Shown: piece by piece, positions 19,561 to 30,094 of the stretch
Layout of the letters: each line of letters opens with the position of its first letter
How positions within the stretch are numbered: the stretch's first letter is position 1
From: Opitutales bacterium
Lineage (GTDB): Bacteria; Verrucomicrobiota; Verrucomicrobiia; Opitutales; UBA953
DNA: 64,000 nucleotides
NCBI GenBank assembly: GCA_030725715.1
Contig: JANRFG010000018.1
Span: 214,485-278,484, forward strand
Direction of reading: 5' to 3'
Position numbers and translations under genes: made by a program
The notes under the pieces: model-generated
Databases searched by the model: none
The model's input: the letters and a program-made list of their open reading frames with translations, nothing else
What the model was told of the DNA's origin: nothing

Positions 19561-22092
19561 TCAGCGCCATTCGTGCTTGGGGTAACGACCGCGGAGCTCC
19601 TTCTTCACGCCTTCGTAAGAGCCCTTCCAGAAAGCGTCGAGGTCGGTGGTGCGTTGCTGGGTCCGGCGGGCCGGCGACTGGATGCAGACGACCATCGGTA
19701 CCTTGCCGAGGCAGACACGCAGCTTGCTGCCCGGGAAATCGTAGAGCTCCTGCACGGTGGCTTCGACCTCGGCCTGCCCGTCCTCGGTATACTCGATGCG
19801 CGCGGGATGCTTCTTGCGCGGCAGGACGATCTTCTCGGGGCAATAGGACTCGAGCGCCATGGCTTGCTCATGCGTCAGCCAGCCGCGGACGACGCCGAAG
19901 ACGGGGCGATCGCGGATGTCGCGGTAGGCCACGGCGCCGGCGCAGACCTCTTCGATCACCATGCGGCGGGCCGCTTCGTCGAACGGCGGGATGCCGAGCT
20001 CAGGGCAATGCTTGGAGAGGAAATTGACGCGACGAATCCACGCGTCCACGGGCGCGTCCCATTTCTCGAGTTCGAGACGTCCGGCGGCGACCTCTTCCGC
20101 GAGCAGCCGGCTGGCGGCGTCGGAAGGGGCGTCGTCACGCTCCTTGGCTTCAAGGACGAGGTCGCGGAAACGTCGCTCGACGCGCGTGACGACGCGACGC
20201 TGCGAACCGTCGTAGCGGACCTGATTGACCGTCGAGAATTCGGCCGGGAAGAGTTCCTGCAACCAGGCCTCCTCGATGGCCGTCGCCAAGGAAAGATAAG
20301 TCGTCACGCCGCCGCGGGCCTGAATCTCATCGACCTCGGCCGCGACCAAGAGCTTGGCGTTACGGATGGAGGACTCACGGCGCAGTTCGCCGGTACGCCC
20401 GTGCACCAAGGCGCAACGTAACGTGCCCGCGTCGAGACGGACGGCGAGGCGGTCCGAGAAACCGAGCAGCAGGCAACGGCGGACGGCGGCAGGGTCGGCG
20501 ATCCGGTCGCTGACGGGCAAACCCTGCCCTTCCGCGAGTCGCAGGAACTGTCGGGCGGCCTGGTCGGCCTGACGCGCAGCCTGGCCATGCACGCCGAAGC
20601 GGTCGCAGGCATCCGCATCGAACTTCATCTCGACCGCGCGCTGGAGAAGCGCCAGCCGCGGGAAGAAATCGGAACCATCTTCCTGTTCGACGGAGTCGCG
20701 GGCGTTCTCGGTGCGGTCATCAACCTTGCGGAAAAGGATGTCCCGTCCTTGGGCGAGCCCGGCGATCCGGCACACTTCGTAGACGCAATCGAGGTCGCCC
20801 GCCGCGAGGAGCATGCGCGCGTAACGCGGGTGGGCCGGGAAGACCGACATCCGTCGGCCGAGGTTCGTGAGCTTGCCTTGGGCGTCGACGGCGCCGAGGT
20901 CGGCAAGGACGGTCAGCGCGCGCTGCAGGGCCTTGTCATCCGGCTTCTCATACCATGGGAAAGTCGCGGCTTCGCCCCAGCCGGACGAGAGCAGCAGCAG
21001 GATCGTCTCCGAGAGGTCGACGCGCTTGATCTCCGGGACTTCACGCAGCGGACGGGCTTCGTGGTCGGTCTGTGACCACAGGCGGATGCAACGGCCCGGA
21101 CCGGTACGGCCGGCGCGACCTGCGCGCTGTTCGGCGGAAGCCTGGGAGACCGGCTCGACGAGCAGCGTGTCGATGCCGCGGTGCGGGTCGAAGCGGGCGA
21201 TGCGGGCGAGGCCGGCGTCGACCACCGCGCGGACGCCGGGGATGGTCAGGGAAGTCTCCGCGACGTTGGTCGCGACGATCACCTTGCGGCCGGGGCTAGG
21301 CTTGACGGCGCGGTCCTGCTCTTCCGGCGGAAGTTCGCCGTAAAGGGGCAGGATATCGATACCGCCGGACTCGGGGAGATTCCGCACCGCACCGATGGTC
21401 CGCATGATCTCATACGACCCCGGCATGAAGACCAAGATATCGCCTTCGGCTTCCTCGCTGAGGACGCGGCGAACCTGCTCCGCGGCGGCGTCCCAGATCG
21501 GGCGGGTCGAATTACGCGGGAGATGGGTATACTCGACCTGCACCGGATAAGCGCGGCCGTCGGCGGCCAGAGTCTCGGCCGAACCGAGCCATTTCGCGAC
21601 GCCCTCGGTGTCGAGGGTCGCGGACATCGCCATGATCAGGAGGTCGGGACGATGCGTCTCCTGCAGACGACGGGCGAGCGCGAGGGCCACGTCGGAGTGG
21701 AGGTTGCGCTCGTGGAATTCGTCGAACACCACCGCGCCGACGCCCTTGAGCTCGGGGTCCGAGGCCATCTGCCGGAGCAGCAAGGCCTCGGTCACGAACT
21801 TGATGCGCGTCTGGGCCGACTCGACGCGCTCAAAGCGGATCTGGTAGCCCACCTCGCCGCCGAGACGCACGCCACGTTCCTGCGCGATGCGCGCGGCGAG
21901 CAGGCGGGCCGCGATACGGCGGGGCTGCAGGACGACGATCTGCCCTTGGACGAGGTTCAGGTCCAGGAGCATCTGCGGGATGCGGGTCGACTTACCCGAC
22001 CCCGTGGGCGCACGGAGCACCAGCCGGCGCACGCGGCCGCAGGCGGCGACGAGGTCGGCCTGCAGTGCGTCGATGGGCAAGGACTGCTTCAT
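19561..22092 (-). CDS. hrpB: ATP-dependent helicase HrpB-like (DEAH/RHA)
   Basis: 843 residues. Walker A is APTGSGKST near residue 30. Motif II is DEFH (VVFDEFHERNLHSD), the HrpB variant of DEAH. SATLD, TNVAETSLTIPGV and QRAGRAGRTGPGRCIRLW follow. The helicase-associated domain and the HrpB C-terminal domain end with SYEGVKKELRGRYPKHEWR, typical of HrpB. The physiological substrate of HrpB is not well defined. The ATG overlaps the stop of the phosphoesterase gene (ATGA), so the two are translationally coupled. Confidence 0.93.
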   Translation of the reverse strand: MKQSLPIDALQADLVAACGRVRRLVLRAPTGSGKSTRIPQMLLDLNLVQGQIVVLQPRRIAARLLAARIAQERGVRLGGEVGYQIRFERVESAQTRIKFVTEALLLRQMASDPELKGVGAVVFDEFHERNLHSDVALALARRLQETHRPDLLIMAMSATLDTEGVAKWLGSAETLAADGRAYPVQVEYTHLPRNSTRPIWDAAAEQVRRVLSEEAEGDILVFMPGSYEIMRTIGAVRNLPESGGIDILPLYGELPPEEQDRAVKPSPGRKVIVATNVAETSLTIPGVRAVVDAGLARIARFDPHRGIDTLLVEPVSQASAEQRAGRAGRTGPGRCIRLWSQTDHEARPLREVPEIKRVDLSETILLLLSSGWGEAATFPWYEKPDDKALQRALTVLADLGAVDAQGKLTNLGRRMSVFPAHPRYARMLLAAGDLDCVYEVCRIAGLAQGRDILFRKVDDRTENARDSVEQEDGSDFFPRLALLQRAVEMKFDADACDRFGVHGQAARQADQAARQFLRLAEGQGLPVSDRIADPAAVRRCLLLGFSDRLAVRLDAGTLRCALVHGRTGELRRESSIRNAKLLVAAEVDEIQARGGVTTYLSLATAIEEAWLQELFPAEFSTVNQVRYDGSQRRVVTRVERRFRDLVLEAKERDDAPSDAASRLLAEEVAAGRLELEKWDAPVDAWIRRVNFLSKHCPELGIPPFDEAARRMVIEEVCAGAVAYRDIRDRPVFGVVRGWLTHEQAMALESYCPEKIVLPRKKHPARIEYTEDGQAEVEATVQELYDFPGSKLRVCLGKVPMVVCIQSPARRTQQRTTDLDAFWKGSYEGVKKELRGRYPKHEWR

Positions 22093-22547
22093 GGGACGTC
22101 GAGAGGGATGAGGCGGGCGCTCGCCCTGCCCTGTCGCACCGTAATCCGCGCCACCGTCACGGGAAGGTTAAAGCGTCGCGGGCCCGCGCTGCCCGGATTG
22201 AGACGCAACACGGCACCGTCCTGCTCGATCTTGGGGACGTGCGTATGGCCCGTGATGACGACATCCGGCCGGAAGACGGCTTCGTCGACGGGCAGGTGAC
22301 CGTGATGAATCAGGACACGGAGGCCGGCGACGACCTGCAGTGAGGTCAGGGGCAACGTATCGTCGTCATCGCAGTTGCCCGCGACGACGTGGCAGGGCGC
22401 AAGCTCGGTGAGCTGCGGGACGATCAGCGGACCGCAGACGTCGCCGGCATGGAAGATCACGTCGCACCCTTCGAGCGCGAGGATGGCCTCGGCGCGCAGC
22501 CGGCCATGCGTGTCGGAGATGACGCCGATCTCGAACGACGGCTCCAC
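22089..22547 (-). CDS. YfcE/MJ0936-type metallophosphoesterase
   Basis: 152 residues. Metal-binding motifs of the calcineurin-like superfamily: GVISDTHG (Asp12, His14), IFHAGDVCG, VAGNCDD, HHGH and VITGHTHVP, with a C-terminal NPGSAGPRR. The small one-domain size matches YfcE-type phosphodiesterases with broad in-vitro activity. It starts 3 bases after the dnaX stop and overlaps hrpB by 4 bases, so the three form one operon. Confidence 0.9.
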   Translation of the reverse strand: MEPSFEIGVISDTHGRLRAEAILALEGCDVIFHAGDVCGPLIVPQLTELAPCHVVAGNCDDDDTLPLTSLQVVAGLRVLIHHGHLPVDEAVFRPDVVITGHTHVPKIEQDGAVLRLNPGSAGPRRFNLPVTVARITVRQGRASARLIPLDVP

Positions 22548-22549
22548 GG

Positions 22550-24097
22550 TCAGAGCGGGCGACGCAGCTTGCCGGCCGGGATCGGCCGCAGGGCCGTGAA
22601 GTCGGCGCCGATGGTGGTCTTCAGCTTATCCTTCAGTCCAGGCGGCAGCGACTCGACCGCCTCGATGAATTCCTTGTCGCCCGGGAAGGCCGTCTTACCG
22701 ACCTCGGCGACCGGGAGGCTGGCAAGGGCCGACTCGGGGAAGGCGAAGTCGGCACGGCGGGCGGAGTTGGCGGCTTCGTTCTCGGCGGACTCGACGTCAA
22801 GCGGAGGCAGGGAGTCCTCGAGGTTACCGGAGTCCTCGACCGGCACGTCGACGAAACGGGAAGGCGTGGCCACGAAGGTGGCGGGCGGCGCGACGGCTTG
22901 GACCGCGGGCGCGACCGGTTCGGCGACGGCCTCAGGGGCCGACGGCGTGGTCCTTATTTTTTTTTGGCCGGGCTCCCGAGGGAGACCAGCTGCGGCGGCG
23001 GCGATGTCTTTGATGAGCAGGTCTATCGACCGTGACCTGCTTTGCTCGATCGCCTTGAGCAACGTCACCTCGAAGTTCGCGCGGGGCGAGAGGCCTTGGC
23101 GGATGCCGTTCTCCCCTTCCTGCAGGCACTCCAAGAGGCGGACGAGCTGTTCGGTCGCCAGCGGCGCGCCGAGCTGGGCGGAGGTCCCGCCGGAGCGGAC
23201 GGAATCAAGGGTGGCGGCGCGGACGCGGACCTGGAGGTCGGCGAGCACGCGGAGCAGGTCGCGGCCTTCGGCGTGGAAGGCGTCGCAGAGCGCGAGGACC
23301 TTCTTGCCGTCGCCGGTCGAGATGCCCTGGCAGAGATCGGTGACCTGCTGGGCCGAGGCGAGACCGTAGATGGAAAGCACGTCGGCCTCGGTGATCTGCT
23401 TGCCGGAGAAAGAGATGACCTGGTCGAGGATCGACTGGGAGTCGCGCATGCCGCCGGCGGCGAGGCGGGCGATCGCCGTGAGGGCGTGCTGGTCGGCGGT
23501 CACGCCGTCGGCCTTGACGATGCGGGCGAGCTGGGCGGCGATGACCTCCTCGGAGATCGGGTGGAACTCCAGGCGCTGGCAACGGGAAGTGATGGTCGGC
23601 AGGACCTTGTCGGCCTCGGTCGTGGCCAGGATGAACTTCACCCAGGGCGGCGGCTCTTCGAGGGTCTTCAGGAGGGCGTTGAAGGCGTCCTTCGTGAGCT
23701 GGTGGACTTCGTCGATGATGAAGACCTTGAACGGGCAGCTCGTCGGCGAGAACTGGCACTCATCGCGGATCTTCTTGGCGTCCTCGATGGAGCGGTTGGA
23801 GGCGGCGTCGATCTCGACGACGTCGAGGCAGTTGCCCTGCTCGATCGCGAGGCAGACCGGGTCGTCGAGGGAGAAGTCCGGCTTGGGGCCGCCGGCGCAG
23901 TTCAGGGCCTTGGCCAGGATGCGGGCGGTGGTCGTCTTGCCGGTGCCACGCGGACCGACGAAGAGATAGGCGTGCGCCATGCGCTTCGTCTCGAGCGCGT
24001 TGCGGAGCGTCTTGACGATATGCTCCTGCCCGACGAGCTCGTCGAAGCGGCGGGGACGCCAGCGGCGCGCGATGACCTGGAAGCCGGGTGCAGACAC
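22550..24097 (-). CDS. dnaX: DNA polymerase III subunits tau/gamma
   Basis: 515 residues. AAA+ clamp-loader subunit: Walker A GPRGTGKT (48-55), FIIDEVHQL, the sensor region LATTEADKVLPTITSRCQ, and the domain III collar to about residue 370. A Pro/Ala-rich linker and a short tau tail follow. Of the four zinc cysteines only the outer pair remain (Cys67, Cys82, spaced as E. coli Cys64/Cys79); the middle pair are Ser76 and Asp79. Codons 378-381 contain nine A (22957-22965). Losing one A gives TAA at once, and a -1 shift gives TGA eight codons on, so a gamma form of 380-388 residues is predicted. It heads the operon with the phosphoesterase and hrpB. Confidence 0.95.
   Translation of the reverse strand: MSAPGFQVIARRWRPRRFDELVGQEHIVKTLRNALETKRMAHAYLFVGPRGTGKTTTARILAKALNCAGGPKPDFSLDDPVCLAIEQGNCLDVVEIDAASNRSIEDAKKIRDECQFSPTSCPFKVFIIDEVHQLTKDAFNALLKTLEEPPPWVKFILATTEADKVLPTITSRCQRLEFHPISEEVIAAQLARIVKADGVTADQHALTAIARLAAGGMRDSQSILDQVISFSGKQITEADVLSIYGLASAQQVTDLCQGISTGDGKKVLALCDAFHAEGRDLLRVLADLQVRVRAATLDSVRSGGTSAQLGAPLATEQLVRLLECLQEGENGIRQGLSPRANFEVTLLKAIEQSRSRSIDLLIKDIAAAAAGLPREPGQKKIRTTPSAPEAVAEPVAPAVQAVAPPATFVATPSRFVDVPVEDSGNLEDSLPPLDVESAENEAANSARRADFAFPESALASLPVAEVGKTAFPGDKEFIEAVESLPPGLKDKLKTTIGADFTALRPIPAGKLRRPL
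22951..22972 (-). promoter_or_regulatory. Slippery A9 recoding site in dnaX
   Basis: The minus strand reads GGCC followed by nine A (22965-22957), then TAAGGA, in frame as CAA AAA AAA ATA AGG. A GGGAG lies 7 bases upstream of the run, where E. coli dnaX has an SD-like stimulator. CGGCC-CCTGA-GGCCG about 15 bases downstream can pair. Polymerase slippage (known for A9 in Thermus thermophilus dnaX) or ribosomal -1 shifting on A-AAA-AAA would both end near domain III. Confidence 0.65.
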
Positions 24098-24150
24098 TGG
24101 CGTCTAGGTAAGGTCGGTCCGAAGGGGTGTCAACGGGGCAAACCCCCGGC

Positions 24151-25707
<1,557 letters not shown>

Positions 25708-25727
25708 GGTGGGAAAGTATGAGGGGT

Positions 25728-25964
25728 TCAGAACTTGAGGCGAACATTGTTCCATCCGCAGCGGGGGCAGACGGCTTCCTCGCGGCGGCGGGGACGGACG
25801 TAGGTCAGGCTGCAACGGACGCAGGAAAAGGCGGAATTGATGCGACGATGGTCCGAGAGGAGCACGTCACGGCGGTCGTACCACGCCTGCAGCCCGAACA
25901 GGATGACCGCGGCGAGCCCGGCCAGGAAGGCCAGGAAGGCGCCGAGGTCGACGGGGATCTGCAT
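25728..25964 (-). CDS. Small membrane protein with C-terminal zinc ribbon
   Basis: 78 residues, family not recognised. One N-terminal transmembrane helix (residues 5-27) is followed by a short basic linker. A CxxC...CxxC zinc ribbon (CVRC at about 48 and CPRCGWNN at about 66) ends the protein in NVRLKF. It sits between rplQ, with its terminator, and guaA on the same strand, 20 bases before guaA, so co-transcription with guaA is likely. A role cannot be assigned. Confidence 0.62.
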   Translation of the reverse strand: MQIPVDLGAFLAFLAGLAAVILFGLQAWYDRRDVLLSDHRRINSAFSCVRCSLTYVRPRRREEAVCPRCGWNNVRLKF

Positions 25965-25980
25965 GGGCGGGAGGTTCGGA

Positions 25981-26019
25981 AAAGGCGAGACGCGCCAGCC
26001 GGGGGGCGGACGCGTCTCG
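25981..26019 (-). terminator. Putative terminator after rplQ (end of alpha operon)
   Basis: On the minus strand GAGACGCG and CGCGTCTC form a perfect 8-bp stem around a 16-base C-rich loop, 22 bases past the rplQ stop. It is followed by GCCTTTTCC. The short U-run makes this a moderate intrinsic terminator closing the ribosomal-protein block. Confidence 0.6.
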
Positions 26020-26041
26020 GGTTCAAGCCTGGGCGGTCAGC

Positions 26042-26512
26042 TCAGGCCTGGGCAGGAGCGGCGGCCGCTTCCTTCTTGGCCTTGGGCTTGCGCGCCGTCT
26101 TGGCCTTCGGGGTCATGTCCGGGGACTTGTCGTCCTTGGCCACGAGCTCGATGAGCGCGGTCTCCGCGGCGTCACCCTTGCGGGCGCCGAGCTTGTAGAT
26201 GCGGGTGTAGCCGCCGTTGCGGCCGAGGAACTGCTGCACGCGCTCCTTGAACAGGAGCTGGGCGGCGTCTTCGTTGCGCAGCTTGGCGATCGCCAGTCGG
26301 TAGTAGTGGAGCTTCACCGACTTGTCGGCGGACTGCTCGGCCTTCTTGGCGTAGGTGATGATCTGCTCGGCGAAAGGACGGAGGGCCTTGGCGCGGGAGA
26401 GCGTCGTGGTGATGCGCGCGTTGGTGAACAACGCGGACGCGAGGTTGGCGACGAGGGAGCGGCGGTGGGCCGTCTTGACGCCGAGGACGTGATTGTGGGT
26501 GCGGTGACGCAT
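26042..26512 (-). CDS. rplQ: 50S ribosomal protein L17 with basic C-terminal tail
   Basis: 156 residues. The core MRHRTHNHVLGVKTAHRRSL through FLGRNGGYTRIYKLGARKGDAAETALIEL is canonical L17 (about 120 residues). A ~30-residue Lys/Ala/Pro tail follows (TPKAKTARKPKAKKEAAAAP). L17 binds 23S rRNA near the tunnel exit. It is the last gene of the alpha operon, 21 bases after rpoA, and a stem-loop follows. Confidence 0.96.
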   Translation of the reverse strand: MRHRTHNHVLGVKTAHRRSLVANLASALFTNARITTTLSRAKALRPFAEQIITYAKKAEQSADKSVKLHYYRLAIAKLRNEDAAQLLFKERVQQFLGRNGGYTRIYKLGARKGDAAETALIELVAKDDKSPDMTPKAKTARKPKAKKEAAAAPAQA

Positions 26513-26533
26513 GAGGGTTGGTTCCGGTCTGGG

Positions 26534-27550
26534 TTAGGCGTTGACGCCCTTGTCGAGGAGGCCCTCGTTGATCTTCTGACCGAGCGAGAGGCCGAGCTGC
26601 TCGAGCTTGGCCTTGATCTCGTTGAGGGACTTCTTGCCGAAGTTGCGGTACTTGAGCATCTCCTGCTCGGTCTTCATCGCCAGTTCGCCGACGGTGTTGA
26701 TGTTGGCGTTGTTGAGGCAGTTGGCCGCGCGGACGGAGAGCTCGATCTCGTTGACGGACATGTTGAGCAGCTTGCGGAGACGGTTGGTCTCTTCGCTGAT
26801 CTCCTTGTGCCCGGTCTCGAACTCGACGGAGTCGGCGGAGACGGTGTCGAAGACTTCGAGGTGGTGGCGCAGGATCGCGGAGGCTTCCTTGAGGGCTTCG
26901 TCCGGGGTGATGCGGCCGTCGGTGGAGATTTCGAGCACGAGCTTGTCGTAGTCGGTCTTGTCGCCGGAGCGGGTGGACTCGACGGAGTACTTCACGAGGG
27001 TGACCGGCGAGAACAGGGAGTCGACGGGGATGGAACCGATGGCCTGTTCGGCCTTCTTGTTCTCCTCGGCGGAGGCCCAGCTGCGGCCCACGGTGACTTC
27101 GAGGTCGGCGTAGAAGCGACGCTTGCGGTCGAGGGTGCAGATGACCTGGTCGGGATTGACGAGGGTGACGGTGGCGCCCTTGGTCTCGAACTTGATGTCC
27201 GAAGCCTTCACGGGGCCGGTCTTGTTGACGTCGATGGTGCCCTTGAAGGCCTCGCGCTTGTTCGCCTCGGTGCGGATGCGCACCTTCTTGAGGTTGAGGA
27301 CGATCTCGGTGACGTCCTCGACGACGCCTTCGATCGGCTGGAACTCGTGCTGCACGCCTTCGATCGTCACGGCGGAGATCGCGGCGCCTTCGATGGAGCT
27401 CAGCAGGATGCGGCGGAGGGAGTTGCCGACGGTGTGACCGAAGCCCGTCTCGAAGGGTTCGGCGAAATACTTCGCGTAGGTGGGGGTGGCGGAAGACTCC
27501 TCCTTCTTGAGGGTCTTGGGGCGTTGGAACTGTCCGAGTCGCTTGGTCAT
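26534..27550 (-). CDS. rpoA: DNA-directed RNA polymerase subunit alpha
   Basis: 338 residues from ATG 27550. The N-terminal dimerisation domain is about 20-235 (HTVGNSLRRILLSSIEGAAI; VEDVTEIVLNLKKV). The flexible linker and C-terminal domain run from about 260 (LNMSVNEIELSVRAANCL; KYRNFGKKSLNEIKAKLEQLGLSLG), which contacts UP elements and activators. Upstream residues in the open frame are antisense noise within rpsD. It lies between rpsD and rplQ, the standard order. Confidence 0.97.
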   Translation of the reverse strand: MTKRLGQFQRPKTLKKEESSATPTYAKYFAEPFETGFGHTVGNSLRRILLSSIEGAAISAVTIEGVQHEFQPIEGVVEDVTEIVLNLKKVRIRTEANKREAFKGTIDVNKTGPVKASDIKFETKGATVTLVNPDQVICTLDRKRRFYADLEVTVGRSWASAEENKKAEQAIGSIPVDSLFSPVTLVKYSVESTRSGDKTDYDKLVLEISTDGRITPDEALKEASAILRHHLEVFDTVSADSVEFETGHKEISEETNRLRKLLNMSVNEIELSVRAANCLNNANINTVGELAMKTEQEMLKYRNFGKKSLNEIKAKLEQLGLSLGQKINEGLLDKGVNA

Positions 27551-27587
27551 GTCTGTGGGTCCGTGGGTTGGGTTTGCTTGGCCGGGA

Positions 27588-28196
27588 TCAGCGGCTGTAG
27601 AATTCGACGATGATCTGGACGTTGACGTCGGAGGGGAGTTCTTCCTTGGCGGGCTCGCGGACGATCTGGCCGTTGAGCTGGTCGGTCTGGACGATGAGCC
27701 AGGCCGGGGCGGAGCGTCCCTGGCCTTCTTCGACGGCGCGGGTGGCGAGCTGCTTGGAGGAGGTGCGGTCGCGGACTTCGATCTTCTCGCCGGGCGCGGT
27801 GGCGAAGCTGGCGACGTCGACCTTGCGGCCGTCGACGCGGATGTGGCCGTGGGCCACGAGCTGGCGGGCGGCGGCGCGGGAGTTGGCGAAACCGAGGCGG
27901 AACACCACGTTGTCGAGGCGGGTCTCGAGGATGCGGAGGAAATTGTCACCGACGACGCCGCCCATGCGCTTGGCGCGTTCGAAGGAGAGGCGGAACTGCT
28001 TCTCGGTGAGGCCGTACATCATGCGAAGCTTCTGCTTCTCGTTGAGGCCGACGCCGTATTCGGAGACCTTGCGGCGGGTCGTCTTGCCGTGGATGCCCGG
28101 AGGGTACGGACGACGCTCCTCACCCTTGGAGGTGGGGAAAATGTTCTGACCGAAGCGACGGTTGAGCTTCGTGGTGGGACCGGTGTAACGGGACAT
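27588..28196 (-). CDS. rpsD: 30S ribosomal protein S4
   Basis: 202 residues starting MSRYTGPTTKLNRRFGQNIF. The S4 RNA-binding domain is in the second half (RLDNVVFRLGFANSRAAARQLVAHGHIRVDG). It ends VQIIVEFYSR, the family end. S4 nucleates the 30S body and in Proteobacteria represses the alpha operon. Zinc cysteines of the C+ form are absent. It follows rpsK after 86 bases. Confidence 0.97.
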   Translation of the reverse strand: MSRYTGPTTKLNRRFGQNIFPTSKGEERRPYPPGIHGKTTRRKVSEYGVGLNEKQKLRMMYGLTEKQFRLSFERAKRMGGVVGDNFLRILETRLDNVVFRLGFANSRAAARQLVAHGHIRVDGRKVDVASFATAPGEKIEVRDRTSSKQLATRAVEEGQGRSAPAWLIVQTDQLNGQIVREPAKEELPSDVNVQIIVEFYSR

Positions 28197-28282
28197 ATGG
28201 TATTAGGATTTGGTAGAGGTGGCGGAGGGAAGGACCCGCCCGGTTTGCCATAGCCGGACGGTGATGCGGAAAGCAGGGACGA

Positions 28283-28831
28283 TCAGACGCGACGGCGCTT
28301 GGGCGGACGGCAGCCGTTGTGCGGGATCGGGGTGGTGTCGAGGATCGAGGTGACGTTCAGGCCGAGCACCTGGAGGGCGCGGATGGCGCTGTCGCGGCCC
28401 ATGCCCGGACCCTTGACGCGGACGGCGACGTCCTTGAGTCCGTGGGCCATGGCGAGCTTGGCGGCTTCGGAGCAGACGACCTGGGCGGCATAGGCGGTGG
28501 ACTTGCGGGAGCCACGGAACTGGTGACGGCCGGCGCTGCCCCAGGAGATCACGTTGCCGTTGGCGTCGGTGATCGTGACCTTCGTGTTGTTGAAGGTCGC
28601 GAGGATGTGGCAGATGCCGGTGGTGATGTTCTTCGAGCCTTTGGCGCGACGGACCTTCACTTCGCCGAGTTCTTCGCCGAGGAGTTCCTTGGCGGTGATC
28701 TCCTTGCGTTCCGGAGCGGCGGCTTCGGCCGGAGCGGCCGCGGCGGCGACGACTTCGGGGGCGGCGGCGCCTTCGGCGGCGGGGGCCTTCGGCTTCTTGG
28801 CCTTGGGCGTCTTGGGGGCTTCTTCGCTCAT
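28283..28831 (-). CDS. rpsK: 30S ribosomal protein S11 with long N-terminal extension
   Basis: 182 residues. The canonical S11 core begins at about residue 58 ([25 protein letters not shown]) and runs to [18 protein letters not shown]. The first ~57 residues are an Ala/Pro/Lys/Glu-rich low-complexity extension ([17 protein letters not shown]...). A typical S11 has about 129 residues. S11 lines the mRNA exit on the 30S platform. The ATG at 28831 is preceded by a U/A-rich leader without Shine-Dalgarno. No better internal start is apparent, so the extension is probably translated. Confidence 0.93.
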   Translation of the reverse strand: MSEEAPKTPKAKKPKAPAAEGAAAPEVVAAAAAPAEAAAPERKEITAKELLGEELGEVKVRRAKGSKNITTGICHILATFNNTKVTITDANGNVISWGSAGRHQFRGSRKSTAYAAQVVCSEAAKLAMAHGLKDVAVRVKGPGMGRDSAIRALQVLGLNVTSILDTTPIPHNGCRPPKRRRV

Positions 28832-28860
28832 CGTAAAATAGTTTTAGGAGAAAGGTTGGC

Positions 28861-29241
28861 TTACTTGGAGGGAGCCGCGGCGACGCCGATGGTCTTGCGC
28901 TTGCCCTTGCGGGTACGGGCGTTGGTGCGCGTACGCTGACCGCGGACCGGGAGGCCGCGGAAGTGGCGGAGACCGCGGTAGCACTTGATCGCCTGGAGTC
29001 GCTTCAGGTTCTGCGCGACGTCGCGGCGAAGGTCGCCTTCGCACTTGTAGCCCATGCGTACGATGTACTCGACGATCTTGTTCAGCTGCTCCTCGGAGAG
29101 GTTCTGCGCCCGCATGGCGGGATCGAAGCCGAGGGCTTCGCAGATCTCCGTGGCGCGGCGCGGGCCGATGCCATAGATGTAGCGGAGAGAGATCTCTACT
29201 TTCTTGTTGTTGGGAATGTCTACGCCGAGGATTCGAGGCAT
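28861..29241 (-). CDS. rpsM: 30S ribosomal protein S13
   Basis: 126 residues from ATG 29241 ([19 protein letters not shown]). The helix-two-turns-helix [18 protein letters not shown] and the basic tail [28 protein letters not shown] are canonical. S13 sits in the 30S head and contacts P-site tRNA. It normally follows infA and rpmJ; here it follows map by 79 bases with neither in between. Confidence 0.97.
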   Translation of the reverse strand: MPRILGVDIPNNKKVEISLRYIYGIGPRRATEICEALGFDPAMRAQNLSEEQLNKIVEYIVRMGYKCEGDLRRDVAQNLKRLQAIKCYRGLRHFRGLPVRGQRTRTNARTRKGKRKTIGVAAAPSK

Positions 29242-29320
29242 GGTGTCCGTGCTGTTTGGAAGGTGGGAAAGAGGTCGGAACTTGAAGGTTCTGGTGGGAT
29301 TGGAAAGCAAAAAATACGGT

Positions 29321-30082
29321 TTAAACGAGGGTCAGGATTTCGGGGCCGTTTTCGGTCACCAATACGGTGTGCTCGAAGTGAGCGGAGACCTTGCCGTCGG
29401 CGGTCCGGGCAGTCCAGCCGTCGGAGGCCATGACGATCTTATGGGAGCCGAGATTGACCATCGGCTCAATCGCTAAGGCCATGCCAGCCAGCAACTTAGG
29501 TCCAGTTCCCGCCTTGCCGTAGTTCGGGATCTGGGGTTCTTCGTGCATTTTACGACCGACGCCATGGCCGACGAAGTCGCGGACGATACCGTACCCCCCG
29601 GGGGTCAGGGCTTCCTGGATGGCCGCCGAAATATCCCCTACCCTGTTGCCGACGCGGGCGGCGGCGATGCCGGCCTGGAGCGATTTCTCGGTGTCGACGC
29701 AGAGCTGACGGGCCCGCGGGTCGACGGCGCCGACCAGGACGGTGCGGGCGTTGTCGCCGATGAATCCGTCCCGGCGCACGACGACGTCGAGCGAGACGAG
29801 ATCGCCGTCCCGGACGATCCGATCGGCCGAGCCGATGCCATGGACGATCTCCTCGTTGAGGGAGATGCAGACGTAGCCGGGGTAGCTGAGGCGGCCGACG
29901 ACGTAGCCATGGCAGGCGCTCTCGCAACCATGCCGGGCCATGAGGCCGCGGGCGGCCGCGTCGAGCCCGGCGGTGGAGATGCCGGGGACGACGAGCGTCG
30001 AAAGATCGTGGAGGACGCGGGCCGCGGCGGCGCACGCCGCACGCATGCGGCTCACGTCCTCGGCCGACTTCAAATCGATCAT
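29321..30082 (-). CDS. map: Methionine aminopeptidase type I
   Basis: 253 residues. The pita-bread fold is recognisable by [50 protein letters not shown] (two metal Asp), [18 protein letters not shown] (metal His) and AIEPM...[16 protein letters not shown] (metal Glu residues). It removes initiator Met from nascent proteins. It lies directly between secY and rpsM, 12 bases after secY. Confidence 0.96.
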   Translation of the reverse strand: MIDLKSAEDVSRMRAACAAAARVLHDLSTLVVPGISTAGLDAAARGLMARHGCESACHGYVVGRLSYPGYVCISLNEEIVHGIGSADRIVRDGDLVSLDVVVRRDGFIGDNARTVLVGAVDPRARQLCVDTEKSLQAGIAAARVGNRVGDISAAIQEALTPGGYGIVRDFVGHGVGRKMHEEPQIPNYGKAGTGPKLLAGMALAIEPMVNLGSHKIVMASDGWTARTADGKVSAHFEHTVLVTENGPEILTLV

Positions 30083-30094
30083 CCCGGAAGAGAC

